NCBI GenBank assembly: GCA_018873225.1
Contig: JAEILZ010000001.1
Location: 2,294,001 to 2,358,000 of the forward strand
DNA length: 64,000 bases
DNA from: [Phialemoniopsis] sp. UDSM-2020
Taxonomy: Eukaryota; Ascomycota; Sordariomycetes; Thyridiales; Thyridiaceae
Direction of reading: 5' to 3'
Shown here: in pieces, positions 1 through 12,343 of the stretch
How the letters are laid out: the number at the start of each line of letters is the position of its first letter
How positions within the stretch are numbered: position 1 is the stretch's first letter
Translations under genes and position numbers: made by a program
The notes under the pieces: model-generated
Seen by the model: the letters and a program-made list of their open reading frames with translations, nothing else
Told to the model about the DNA's origin: nothing
Database searches by the model: none

Positions 1-352
1 CTGCGACGTCGTGCGGCAGGAGTACGGCCTGCTAGACGGGTTCGTACTGGAGCAGGGGAAGAGCTACACGGGCCCTCTGTTTCTGAGCGAGTTTGGCGTC
101 GGGATGAGCGGCGGGGATAGGCAGGGCTTGTCGGCGAAGGATAGGGACTATCTGAGCTGCCTGGTGGGATACATGGAGGGCAACGACGCCGAGTGGGCTG
201 TGTGGGCGCTGCAGGGGAGTTATTATGTGCGGGACGGGCAGGTTGACTACGATGAGGGCTGGGGCCTGCTGAATAAAGAGTGGACGGACTGGCGGAATCC
301 GGAGTTCAAGGGTATGCTGGGCAAGATGTGGGAGGTGCAGCAGGGGCCGTGA
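1..352 (+). CDS. GH5-type glycoside hydrolase, C-terminal fragment
   Basis: The reading frame is open from the window edge to a TGA at 350-352, so only the last ~116 residues are present. The segment GPLFLSEFGVG has the form of the beta-7 strand of glycoside hydrolase family 5, where the Glu of SEFG is the catalytic nucleophile. It is followed by WAVWALQGSYYVRDG and then a Trp-rich end, which fits the closing part of a (beta/alpha)8 barrel. Known for the family: hydrolysis of beta-glucans or related glycosides, usually secreted. The signal peptide and acid/base Glu lie outside the window, so substrate and subfamily cannot be told. The next gene converges on it with only about 180 bases between the two stops. 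Confidence 0.72.
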   Translation, partial: CDVVRQEYGLLDGFVLEQGKSYTGPLFLSEFGVGMSGGDRQGLSAKDRDYLSCLVGYMEGNDAEWAVWALQGSYYVRDGQVDYDEGWGLLNKEWTDWRNPEFKGMLGKMWEVQQGP

Positions 353-531
353 TGATAACTATGATGTCGAAGCGCCCGGACTGGATATGGTTGTATATAA
401 CTACAAGGGCACTATAATTTGCTGCGCCTTTTACATAGCGATACATAGTTTACATCTCTTGATACAATATTGTATGCAAAATCACAGGCCCGTCTTTGGG
501 GTTCAGAAGGTTCATAGATGCCGACGCAAGC

Positions 532-1794
532 TCAACCGTCCAGCCCGAAGTAGGCATTGTCGAATTCGCCCATCTCCGTGTCTCCAGCCTCGAAGAACAT
601 CTCCTCAAAGTTGGTAGTGCCATCGACCCCTTCGCCGTCCAGGCCCATATCCATGCTCGTGCCGTTGAGGTCAAACAGGTCATCCAAATTTGTGTCGTCC
701 GTCTTGATCGGCTCTTTGGACGCCTCTACTGTGGGCATGGGGATGTCCATCGGTGCTACCTCGGCCTGCCCGGCGGTACCACCTCCACCACTGCTGTCGG
801 TCGGCGCCGAGGGCATCGTCTCCCCTGCCAGGAAGGCGTCTAGGTCGAAGACGGCTTCGGAAGACTGCGTGTTATTTTGCGAGTCGGTGGCCGTAGGCGC
901 CAGAGAGAAATGCATATCGGTAAAGTTCAGCTCCGGATTCGTGGCACCCGGAAGCTGTCCCAGCGATAACCCTCCGGTGCCGAAATCGGATTGAAGACTG
1001 TTGTCCTGCGGTACTGATGTCGGTCCTTGTTGCATGATCGTCTTTGATGCAACGCTGGCTGGCGATTCCACCTTGGCTGCGGGCTCCGTCTTGGTCATAT
1101 TTGGAGAGGCCGTCCTGGGAACGGCCAGATTCGGTATCTCGTTTTGGACAGGGCCCTGGGGAGCTGTGAAACTCATGTTTGCTGCCGGCTGCGGCGACGG
1201 GATTTCCATCTTCGCCTCGGCCACCATCTGAGGTACTGGAGCGCTCGGCTCGAGGTCCATGTTTGGGAAGGGCGCAATGGGTTTGCTTTCCGCCAACAGC
1301 TGCCCGTTTGAGCCAAGCAAATCAACAGATGGTTCGTCGATGGTCATGGGAGCCGGTGGAGCTTGCTGTATGGTGACCGGCTCAGGCACAGGCTCCGGCA
1401 CGGGTTCAGGCTCGGCTGGTTGCAGTCTACTGATTCTCAACCGATCCAGGTCACGGTAGAGGACAGCCTTTGCTTCAACCTGCCCAACTGTTAGACTCAT
1501 CCATTACGTGACAGATTCTCATTCTTTCTTTGGAGGGGGGCGCACTAATTCCTGCTCGAGGTCATCGAGGGCAGAGTTGAACCTCTCATCTGCCTCCATG
1601 ACTCTGGTGGTGTTTGAGATGCTGGGCGCCCGCTTGCTCTCGCGCTGGCTGGACTTCAGCGCTTTGCCCATGTTCACTAGCTGGACCACGGTCAGTATAT
1701 GAGTCTTCAAGATGGAGCGCGTTTCTGTGCTCACCACATCGTTTATCATAAGCTGAAGAGTGTCCAGAGGACTGGCCGTCTGAGTGTTGGCCAT
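532..1794 (-). CDS. Unrecognised acidic coiled-coil protein, possibly transcription related
   Basis: Proposed CDS: complement(join(532..1479,1546..1794)), about 398 aa. The 66-nt intron (1480-1545) has donor GTGCGC, a CTAAC branch site and acceptor CAG. Removing it joins DDLEQEL to VEAKAVLYRDLDRL in phase 0 and restores a continuous amphipathic helix. The ATG at 1794 (MANTQ) is chosen because the frame further upstream looks like leader sequence. Residues ~8-105 are helical. The middle is rich in Pro, Ala and Glu, with a PEPVPEP repeat. The C-terminus is strongly acidic and aromatic (NFEEMFFEAGD, EFDNAYFGLDG), like an activation or cofactor-binding region. A Mediator tail-type subunit was considered from this architecture, but no diagnostic motif was recognised, so the function stays open. 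Confidence 0.62.
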
Positions 1795-3480
1795 GTTGGC
1801 GATGCCAAGGCACAGCTGAGAACTATGTCTGTCCAAGGGCAATGAAACGAAGACGAATGACCCCTTTGATTTTTCTTGCTTCTGATTGAGATCAATGTTC
1901 TGTTTTGTTGTGTCGAGGATCGAGGCAAGGCGAAGTGAGTGTGAGGACAATGAATGGGCTGGCGTCACAAAGAGGCTGAAATGTGACCTATTACTTTGTT
2001 CAACTAGCATAATACAGTGGAGTTGAGGCGCCAGAGACATTCGAGGTCAGTGTGCGAGGGGCAATCAATCGCTAATGGCACGGCGCTCCATCTTTTTAGT
2101 TAGCGGCTGTCGCTTATAGATACACCCCAAGGTTGCGGAAAAACCACACCGTTCCCGCGTGGCCTCAGCCGTCAAATTTTAGGGTGTTTGAAAAGTCTCC
2201 AAGAGTTTAATTACCACATTGTCTCTGCTCCGTAGTTCTTTTCAGAGGAGAGACTGAGATGGAACCTAAAAATTGCTGAACCATACTACTGGGATGCGCT
2301 TGAGGAGGTTTCATCTTCAATGTGTCTGTTAGTTCGCTCTCTGCGTTCCTCATTCTTGCGCGCTTCTCCAGAGAGCGTTTTCCTTGACTGGGAATTCATT
2401 GCAACCCTTCTCTGGTACAAGTACCGTCAGCCATCCATGGCTGTGCCTCAAGTACCATCGGCCAGCAGTTGGCCCTTGAGCTTGAAGGGACCCTGCTTTC
2501 GGTGCCGTTTGTGGGGACCTTCAGCGCCTGGTTTGCCCACTGTGACTGGTGCGCGGTGGCCAGATTAGTGGGATCAGTGTGGAGAAGCTCCTCGATGGAT
2601 GTGTGTGTACAGATGAATGCCACAAGAGGGACCGAGTCGCCGCCACGAAGCTACACTGTGTGTGCCAGCTGCATATCGGACGAATATCTCTTTTGAACAT
2701 CAATGAGTCTAGCAGCAGCTTCTTAAGTACCAATGCAGACAGGAAGCTGTTGATCCGTCCGGTCTCTTACGTGAGAATGACATGGCTCGGCTTCTGCTGT
2801 TGAAAAGAAGTCATGCTCCCCTTGCGGCGTCTTTGGAAATGTCACGCAGAGGCAGCTCCCGACTATCTATGTCTCTGGATGATTTGTGTGTGGGAGAACG
2901 TCTTGTTCTCCATTGGCCCTGAACATGTATGAAGTACACTCTTGATTGCAATGGGACAGCTGGGAGTAGCCGATTTTCCGGACCACCACCACCAGAGACA
3001 TTGATGGATCGCATCATTGGTAGGTCGCGCGCACATTTGAAGAGCAACAAGGGCAGGACGAAGCAGTAGGCAAGTAGGCAGGTATGCTCTTCGTTTGCGC
3101 GTGCATGTGTTTGTTGGGTCTACTCAAGATGATACTGGAGAGCGGCAGGCCTTGCCTGCCTGCATGCTGCTGCTGCAGTAGCTTGGCTGCTGCGGGAGGA
3201 GGTCGTACTGATTTGGTCATGAGTGGCTGGGATGGACAAGACATCACAACCCTCAGCATGCACTGATGCACTGATCGGGGGGGGTGGCATAACCTGAAGG
3301 GACAGTATCGACCTGCAGTCCTGCTACTGCTACCATTTCCTGCTGATATTGCTGTTGGTGATGGCTGTCGCTCAATGCTGTAGGCCCATATATGACCACC
3401 TGCGGCTGGATGTCTATGTCTAGGCTGGGTCTCTGTAATACGATGAAGGCATTCGAGGAGGAGGAGAAGAAGAAGAAGAG
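1795..3480. other. Intergenic region, no gene seen
   Basis: This is the upstream region of the minus-strand gene starting at 1794 and of the plus-strand Pub1 gene. All open frames are short, lack conserved motifs and overlap in several frames. No RNA gene or transposon signature was seen. Confidence 0.5.
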
Positions 3481-4477
3481 GTGCATCAATTCTTGAAAAT
3501 CACTTTCCACCCCCCCTCTCCCCCCATCCATGAATCCATCACTGACCCATCTCTATGCCCCCCTCATTACACAGAACCAGACCCTTGTCTTTTTTACCCT
3601 CTGGTCGCCTGCTAAGACCACGCCTCCCGCTCACACCACAGACCCCATAATTCCCTGTCGCTAAAAGCCACTAAGAGCGAGACAGAACGAAGACAACCGC
3701 AGCTTTAAACCAAAAGTGCACCTCGTCCACCCCACGATCTTCACTCTTCTTCCCTCTTCTTCCCCTTCCTCCTTCCCATCTCTTGAAGACGAGCAAGAGA
3801 ACTCTCCAGACGAAGACAGACTCCCTCTTTCGGATCGGGCTGCTTGTGACGGTTTTTGCGGGGTCTCGACTCTTCCTTTTTTCCGTCTTTGTGTGTTCCA
3901 TTTCCTCAATCTGCTTCCTTAGATATCCGTCTCACGTCCGCAGCGTTTGTTCTCCATCTCCAGCTTCCCCCATCTCGGGTCCAGGACCGCGCGCAAATCT
4001 CGACACTGCCTCACATCTCAATTCCCTCCTCTTCTTGCCAAGACTACGGGCCCTCCTCTATCGATTCACGAACGTTTCTCTTATCTACGAAACTTCTTTG
4101 CGTCCTCATCATCCTTTTTTCCCATTCTCATTTGCATCGGCTGTGTCCTCTTTCTCCTCGAGCAAGCCTCTATTCCGATTCGATTAGACCGAGTCCTCTC
4201 TCTCTCTAATCTGTCCGAAATCGCCCTCGACACCGACGACGACGTACCTGAAAACACGTGTGCACGACCAGCGACGTCTCCTGAAAACTCAGTCTCTGCA
4301 TTAACGGATTTGGCTGGGAAAAAAACCACAACAGCAGTCATATCGCTTGCCCTCTGTTCGATAATCATCAAATCGGTCTACTTTGCTTGACTGACTTTTT
4401 GCGCCTGCAATTTAATTTGCCCAATTTGCCATTCACACGACCTAGCATCCGCAGCGTCTCTGCAATCATCCTCTGCA
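3481..4477 (+). promoter_or_regulatory. Pyrimidine-rich promoter/5' leader of the Pub1 gene
   Basis: About 900 bases before the Pub1 start codon are dominated by C/T on the plus strand (many CTTC, TCTC and CCTC runs between ~3480 and ~4240). CT-rich tracts are common near transcription starts of highly expressed fungal genes. Several short ATG-initiated frames lie here, so upstream ORFs in a long leader are possible. The transcription start cannot be placed from sequence alone. Confidence 0.5.
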
Positions 4478-6176
4478 ATGGCTGACAACGGTCCCAACGC
4501 GGCCAACCTGCCGCCTCCTCCCCAAGCCAACACTGGCGCTCCTGGCTTCGACAATTCTCAGAATGGCCAGTCGAACCCTGCTCACATGCCGCCCCCGCCC
4601 CTGCACATCCCCCAGAACAACAATCCAATCCCTACGGCCATCACCTCCCCCCTGGGCGGTGGGGACAAGATGATGTCGCCCACGAGCGCTGCCGCCTTTG
4701 CTCGCCGTGCCGCCCCGGAGCCGAACAAGCGTGCACTCTATGTTGGAGGCCTTGACCCACGAGTGACTGAGGAGGTTATGCGCCAGATTTTTGAGACAAC
4801 TGGCCATGTCCAGAACGTCAAGATCATCCCCGACAAGAACGTTAGTGTTATCCTACTCTCCTTGCACTCAATGAGCTACCCGTGGTTGTATCTGGATCAG
4901 GACTGACCTGTGATGATGATGATAGGCTAAGGGCTTCAACTACGGTTTTGTCGAATACGATGACCCGGGCGCGGCCGAGCGGGCTATGCAGACCCTGAAT
5001 GGCAGACGAGTTCACCAATCGGTATGTTGAAGAATCTGAGAAGGATCATCGGGCGTGAACATGTCACTCACCTGAACTTGCAGGAGATTCGAGTCAATTG
5101 GGCTTATCAGTCCAACACAACCAACAAGGAAGACACCTCGAATCACTTTCACATCTTCGTTGGCGATCTTTCCAACGAGGTCAATGACGAGGTGCTGATG
5201 CAGGCGTTCTCTGCGTTCGGTTCCGTCTCTGAGGCTCGAGTGATGTGGGACATGAAGACTGGCAGATCCCGTGGCTACGGTTTCGTTGCCTTCCGCGACA
5301 GGCCCGAGGCCGAGAAGGCCTTGAGCTCTATGGATGGCGAATGGCTTGGATCTCGTGCCATTCGGTGCAACTGGGCCAACCAGAAGGGCCAGCCGTCCAT
5401 TGCCCAGCAGCAGGCTATGCAGGCCATGGGCATGACGCCGACCACCCCCTACGGCCACCACCATTTCCCCACGCACGGCATGCAGAGCTTCGACATGATT
5501 GTCAACCAGACCCCGGCCTGGCAGACAACTTGCTACGTGGGCAACTTGACCCCGTATACGACCCAGAACGACCTCGTTCCTTTGTTTGCCAACTTCGGCT
5601 ACGTCGTCGAGTCGCGTTTCCAAGCTGATCGCGGCTTTGCCTTCATCAAGATGGACACGCATGAGAATGCTGCCATGGCCATCTGCCAGCTGAACGGATA
5701 CAACGTTAACGGCCGACCGTTGAAGTGCAGCGTAAGTTGACCCCAGACAAACCATGTAGCAGTGTGCACATACTGACGTTCGTCCAGTGGGGCAAGGACA
5801 AGACCCCCAACCCGCAAGGCGGCTTCGATCCGAGTCAACAGGGATACAGCCCTCAGAGCGCTCAAGGACCTGGCTATCCTGGCACCCCTTCCACCTACTT
5901 CCCCCAGTATGGTAGTAAGTTTGGGCTTGATATCTATATTGCTAGTGCTTGGACTGACCAACAGATGAAGCAGCTCAATTCAGTGGCCAGCAGGGTAACT
6001 TCGCTGGCCCCTCGGCCCAGTCCCCCGCTGGCTACGGAGGTCAGCCGGCCATGGGGTTCACCGGCCCTCCGAGTGCTGGAGGCTATGGCCGTGGCCAGCA
6101 GCCTCCTAACCAGCAATGGGCTCAGGGCCCCCCAGCCCAAAACTTCAACAACGGCTTCACCGGCTATCAGGGTTGA
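4478..6176 (+). CDS. pub1: Pub1/TIA-1-like RNA-binding protein with three RRMs
   Basis: CDS: join(4478..4840,4926..5021,5084..5731,5788..5914,5965..6176), 481 aa. All four introns (85, 62, 56, 50 nt) have clean GT-AG ends and preserve phase. RRM1 starts near residue 85 (ALYVGGLD as RNP2; the RNP1 sequence KGFNYGFVEY is built across intron 1). RRM2 starts near 172 (FHIFVGDL; RNP1 RGYGFVAF). RRM3 starts near 301 (TCYVGNL; RNP1 RGFAFIKM). The segment CSWGKDK after RRM3 matches the TIA-1/Pub1 signature. The N-terminus is Pro/Asn-rich and the C-terminus Gln/Gly/Tyr-rich, a prion-like composition typical of stress-granule proteins. Family role: binding of U-rich mRNA, mRNA stability and translation control in nucleus and cytoplasm. 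Nam8 is the nearest alternative, but the WGK motif favours Pub1. Confidence 0.93.
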
Positions 6177-9100
6177 TTGTAGCCCGTACGATTTGACGAC
6201 CTGGGCATGATATGCAGCTTGTTCTTATCTCTTCCGCTTTGTTACAATTTCCACCCGTTTCCTTCAGATCGGAGATTGTCAAAACTTTTACTCGATTCAC
6301 AGAGCCTCGTGGTTGCCAAGTGGGCTTCTATTTGCAATGCATACCGTTGTCAAAACTATTGCGGATGGACGAATTTTGGGTCTTTTTTTCTCTTTTTCCG
6401 AGGATTAATCTTTTGGGAACGTCGAAGGGTTTCATTGTGTTTGATTGTATTTCGTTGTATCCACGCTGACGCTACGGTTATTCACGATCTCATCTCTTGA
6501 CCAAAAAGGATGTTGTCTCGTGGAATATTCCCCATGCCTTTCGAGTCTGAATTCTACAGTCATGGGCAAGATTTTTGTCGATAAAAGCCTTTCTGCCTTC
6601 TCTTTCCTTTGCTGGATACCAACATGTCAAGCATAGCGGAATGTCTGTTCTTTACCCTGGAAGCTCATGATGACGACTCTTCTACGTTTTCAAGCAGAAA
6701 TTCCATCTCTCAATAGCGGCACGATTTTTACTATTCTTGTTCGAATTCCCCAGTATTTTTCGGCGTTTTCAGGGTCTCTGATCTCTGCTCGGGGAGTCAG
6801 AATGGGCGTCTTAATAGCAGAAGGCCTGGCCCTGCCGTCTTTCGGTGCTGAAGTGTGTAGTGATACCAACAGAGGTGTGCATGGGAGGGTTCTCGGGCGG
6901 GGTTGTATTTGGATAGCGAGGCTGTCCTCCTCAAGTTAGTGCATGGATGACAATGATAGGGTGCTTGTCCCCGAGACTCTCCGGCTGATGCCCCCGATAG
7001 ACGATCGTGGCATGAGCAATGTGATCTGAGGACGGCCGTGGTGTTCTATTCGTATTTGGCTACGACTTTTGGGCGCTGTAAACGACATCTGTAAGCGATA
7101 TCCCTGCTGGCAGATACATGATCCAGCTGCGAGGATAATGAAAAGGGACCAGTCCCCGTGGGGCCCAAACCTATGATTGGTTCATTCTTGCCATTGCCAC
7201 ATGGTGGCGGCGGTTACAACATGTTGTAGGCATTTGCCCTCGTTCGGTATCTTCTCAGTTAAGTCACTACCTACCTACCTTAGGTACCAAGCTTCTGGCG
7301 CTTGTTCCAAGCAGAAGCTGCGATATGTACCCCTGCGTAGTCACATCCCCTTTCACATGTGCTATGTCCCTCGGGTTCGTGCACACCATACTGGTCGTTG
7401 TGGTGAAGGAGGCAACGCATGCATGATGTTTTAAGAGTAATCGGTCGGCCAGAAAGAAAGACTTGATACCAGATACCTTGCTGGTGACTCTGTTGACGCC
7501 AAAGCTGACCTCGAAAGAAAAACGACTGTTGCGCTCTAAACCCAGCGATGAGCGTAATGATCATCGCAACGGGCCCTTCTGCCCAACGCTGGCATAAAGA
7601 CCCTTTTTTGCAGATCTGAAACGGGTCGGGGTGCAGATCGACAGATAGCTCATCCTCTAGAAGCGAGAAGGCTGCGCCTAGGAGGATTCGTGCTAAGATG
7701 CTCTTGCCACGAAGAAGACGTTGTCTTCTGCTTCCAATGACTTGCAAGACTTGGTAGAGGGGGATACGTGAAGAAAAGTACAAGTGTGCAAAATTCAGAC
7801 TACCAATTTCATAATGCTCCGCATGCAAGCCAAGCTTGAAGCATCGTGAAAGTTAGTCATTAAAGATATTTAGAATCAAATACGGTCCTAATTAGAATTA
7901 GATGAGCATGTAAGTAGATAGAAACGTACAGCTATTTTTACCGAATTGCTTGCAGCGACACGCCATGGGCGCATTGGCGGCCTGCAAACGAGTCATGGCG
8001 AATTGATGCACACCTGTGAGGGCCTCCGTCCTCAAAGCTGAGAGCTTGAAAATGGGAAGCGAGAAAGACTGGTATGGCATGTCTCATCTTATCAAGCTGA
8101 TTGAATGACAGGCTCTGGGGGAGCGGACTAGGGCAAGACATGGCTTCTTCATTGTTTTCTGTCTAACTACTCCGGACCCCCATAGGAGTGTGCAACACGG
8201 GTCAGACGGCTACAAAACGCACGCAGTATGACCTGCCATAGGTAGTACCTCTATGAGTAAGTATGTGTTTCTGAGGTGCCTGAGTATCTATGAATGGGTC
8301 ACTGGCTGAAAGCAAGAGCTACCTTACTTCGTAATCTCTTGTCAGAGAGTGAGATCAGCGGAGGGAGAGCGATAAGAGTGGCTCTCTATCGCCGTGTTGG
8401 TCAAGCCAGGCCGTCAGAAACTCGAACCACTGGCCGTCTCTTTGTCTGGGTATCTGTATGATTGACAAGAAGGGCACCTAACGTAACTAAAGTATCCTTT
8501 GGGGCAGCGGGCGATTCAGACATCTGCAGCCTCCAAAAAGTCCGTCTTATCTTGAATGGCAAGGAAAAGCAAATTTCCCAGCTAAGGACATGCGGCCTCG
8601 ACAGAAGTGTGACGTCGATTTGGGTTTATGTCATTTGGATCGAGTCAATTACCTCGCACTGGTACAGTCAGTACCTTGACAGAGTTGGGTCTGAAGGACT
8701 TCGCGATTGACGAGAGCCCGATTGCTGCTCGCTTTTTAATTACCCTACCTGGGCGCTACTGGATCCACCGTCTTCTCATGCTTTCTCCCCCCCCTCCTTC
8801 ATCCCTCTCTGCCCAGCAGCGAGATCAAGAGTGACAAAGCCAGCAGGAGAGCGAGCACCTCAGAGAGGGGCGGCCGAATACTTACCTACACCACCCCCTG
8901 TTCCTGTCTTTTCCTAAGCCACATTGGGCCGCCTAACGCGTCAGACCCAACCAACATTGGGTGCGGAGCCCAGCAAGCTTTCCAGGTTGTTAGGCTTGGG
9001 CGATTCGCAGCAGCAGCAGCAGCTCGCATCTGCTCTGCAACTACTGCTTTTCTGCTTTGCACTGCCGACTTGTGCACACTTTTACTGCTGCAGTACTTTT

Positions 9101-9404
9101 ACCCAATTAACTAGGTACTGGTGCTTGGTGGTGGTGCTCATTTTAGGTGCTGCATCCTGTCCTGGTCTTGGTCTTGGCGTTTGTGACCTCCGCCCAGGTG
9201 GTGCTGCTGTTGCTACCGCTGCCGCTACCACTACCACTTGCTGCTAACGTTACCACACCACTACTCCCGCCGCCGCTTGGGTCCTGATGCGAATGGCCCG
9301 GTCGCCTTCCTCCAACATCAGCTCTCAACACCAAAAAAACCCGCCCGGTCGACTTCCATCTTTGTGCCGCATCACAGCCCAGGTTCATTCCTGCACTCGC
9401 GGTC
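6177..9404. other. Intergenic region, no supported gene
   Basis: About 3.2 kb follow the Pub1 stop. The first part should hold its 3' UTR and the last part the promoter and leader of Yak1. A short CAG run lies at ~9009-9024, and CT/CA-rich stretches occupy 9140-9370. The longest frames (for example 182 codons on the minus strand at 7280-7828) show no motif, no plausible splice partners and no coding-like composition. Confidence 0.5.
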
Positions 9405-12343
9405 ATGGAGCAATGGTCGCCGTACCCGGACTCGGCAGGAGGTTCGAGGCGATACAACGGCAACACCAACAACCAGATGGCTTCGTCATCGAGGGATTAC
9501 AGTAACGGCCCTGCCCAGGGTCAGCCGCCCGCTGGCTTCAAGTACGATCAGTATCAGGGCGGTCTCAATGCTCACTCGAGCCAGTCCTCGGCCACCTCGC
9601 CCATCACTACCCCCCAGATTCGCGACAACAATGGCGACGTCGCCATGCAGGATGCCCACGATTCCTACGCCGGCATGAAATACCCTATGCGCCCTCTTCA
9701 TCAGCACCACCTCTCCGCTGGATCGAGGTCAAACACGCTTCATTCGCCCCAAGAGCCCTCCGCTGCCGCCCAGCGATACTCTCCCATGGAGGCTCTCTCC
9801 CCATCTTCACCATACTCACCCTACACGCCAAAGTCGGGCGCGCAGGGTCAATTCCCCCCACCACAACAGCGACAGTCACCGACACGACCGAATGACTACA
9901 CCCCGCAGAGTCCCTACCCGCCCCAGAGCCCATACTACACGAGCCGGCAACCCTCTACGCAGCTTCCCCCCCTTACGCCGGGTGGCTACGATAGCTACAC
10001 ACAGTCCTCACTGAACCCGATCGACGGATCCTTCTCCGGAGACCCGAAGTCGCCGAGACGCCAACAGCAAGCCCCCATGGCACTGGCACCAAGGGGACCA
10101 GTGCCCGAGTTCAAGAAGATCAGAAGCGCATCGGACTTGCTACCAAAGGTCAATCAGCAGCCAGCCTTCCGTCGAGCCAATCCTGAAGGCGGTTTTATTA
10201 GCGTGAGTCGGATCCTGTTTGCGGCATCGTAAAACCCTCACCACTCCCCATGACTGACAGTTTCGCAGCCCCTACAATCCCTCACTGTTCATCTCCCCGC
10301 GACGTACAGAATCTGCAACCCGCACTTCAAGTACGAGTCGTCGCGCAATCCTCGCCGCGTTCTCACGAAGCCTAGTAAGGGAGTCAAGAATGACGGCTAC
10401 GATAACGAGGATAGTGATTATATCCTCTATGTTAACGACATTCTTGGGTCCGAGGAAGCTGGACACAAGTACGTTAAACCGATTGTCAGAATGGGGAACC
10501 TGCTGCTGACTTTCAACAGGAATCGGTATCTTATTCTCGATGTTCTCGGCCAGGGCACATTTGGTCAGGTGGTGAAATGCCAGAATCTCAAGACGCAAGA
10601 AGTAGTGGCGGTCAAGGTTATCAAGAACCGCACTGCCTACTTCAATCAGAGTATGATGGAGGTCTCTGTGCTTGATCTGGTTTGTGCCCCATGCGAAAAA
10701 ACAGACTTGGAGGTTGTTGTCAACTAACGCAGGTCAATAGTTGAATACCAAGCTCGACAAGAACGACGATCATCACCTCCTGCGCTTGAAGGACACTTTC
10801 ATTCACCGGCAACATCTGTGCCTCGTGTTCGAGTTGCTAAGTGTCAACTTGTATGAATTGATCAAGCAAAACCAGTTCCGAGGACTGAGTACCACCCTCG
10901 TCCGCGTCTTCGCCCAGCAGCTACTGAACGGACTTGCGCTTCTCAACAAGGCGCGCCTGATTCATTGCGATCTCAAGCCCGAGAACATTCTCCTCAAGAA
11001 TCTCGAAAGTCCTATCATCAAGATCATCGATTTCGGATCCGCCTGCGACGAGCGACAAACGGTCTATACGTATATCCAGTCACGATTCTACAGATCTCCC
11101 GAGGTGTTGCTGGGTCTGCCGTACTCTTCAGCGATTGACATGTGGTCACTAGGCTGTATCGTGGTCGAGCTGTTCTTAGGTCTTCCGCTGTTCCCTGGTT
11201 CGTCCGAGTATAACCAGGTGTCGAGAATCGTGGAGATGCTTGGCAACCCGCCCAACTGGATGATCGAGATGGGCAAGCAAGCGGGCGAGTTCTTCGAGAA
11301 GCGCCAAGACGAGTTCGGCCGAAGAACCTACCAGCTGAAGAGCATGGAGCAGTACTCCAGAGAACATGGCACGAAGGAGCAACCTAGCAAGAAATACTTC
11401 CAGGCCAGTACCTTACCGGAGATCATCAAGTCGTATCCGATGCCCCGGAAGAACATGAAGCAGAGCGAGATTGACCGAGGTTTGTCGCATTCCGCCAAGC
11501 CTTGATGTTGCGCCACAACTAATGATTGTAACAGAAATGAACAACCGTGTGGCATTTATAGATTTTGTCCGCGGGCTACTGACCATCAACCCGCTGGAGC
11601 GATGGTCCCCGCATCAGGCCAAGCTGCACCCGTTCATTACCCAGCAGAAGTACACGGGCCCATTCGTACCGCCGATGAACCTCAAGTCCAGCTCGCTGAA
11701 CAGGTCTCCTGCTCCTGGCACGCAGCAACAGCAACAGGCGGAAGCGTTGAGCAAGCAGCGGGCGCAGCAAGCGCAAGCACAGGCAAACTCAGCTGCGCAA
11801 AGTGCATATACCACGATGGCTCAACCCCCATACCAGCAGCCCGGCCATGGTCAGGCGCCACCGCTGTACTCCAACAACACTGTTTACTCTCCCGGTGGCA
11901 GCCACCAGCCGGCACCTCCGCCGTATGGGCAGCAAGCCAATCCTTACGGCCCGATGGTCATGTCTCAGCCGCCAGCGCAGATGCCTGCAGCTAATTATGG
12001 CGGTGTGCAGCAGGGCAACATGTACCAGCAACAAGCGGCTCGGAGGCAAAGGGCATCGACCATGGAGCAGCAGCAAAGTGGCATTCCAGCGACAATACAG
12101 AGGGTAGCCAGCCATCTTGACCCCAGCCAACCCATCCGGCTCCAACCAAGTCCAGCCTACTACCCTCCACCTGCCGACGGTGGTATGGCCGGCATGGACC
12201 AATCATCGGGCAGAGTTGCAGGCGCCAGACGGGCCAGCCGACCTCAGCAACAGTCTGCCAGGGGGAACCGGGACTTTATTCGGAATCTCGAGGAGCGGAC
12301 TCTCGAGGAAGGCTTCATGGGCGGACAGAGTCCTTGGCACTGA
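9405..12343 (+). CDS. yak1: Yak1-family (DYRK) protein kinase
   Basis: CDS: join(9405..10202,10269..10468,10520..10679,10741..11479,11535..12343), 901 aa. The N-terminal ~265 residues are Ser/Pro/Gln/Tyr-rich. They lead into the kinase-adjacent region (YILYVNDILGSEEAG). The kinase domain begins near 336: Gly-rich loop GQGTFGQVV, catalytic Lys365 in VAVKVIK, HCDLKPEN with Asp463, DFGSA, and the activation loop YTYIQSRFYRSPE, where Y497 of YTY is the tyrosine that DYRK kinases autophosphorylate. The tail is rich in Gln, Ala, Pro and Tyr. Intron 3 must use the TAG at 10740, because the CAG eight bases earlier would give an immediate stop. Family role: a nutrient and stress-responsive kinase opposing PKA/TOR growth signalling. 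The gene has no operon-type neighbours. Confidence 0.95.

Noticed and set aside
7280..7828. 182-codon minus-strand frame as a gene
   Set aside because: No domain, no conserved-looking segments, no splice partners; it lies in a region where all frames look non-coding.
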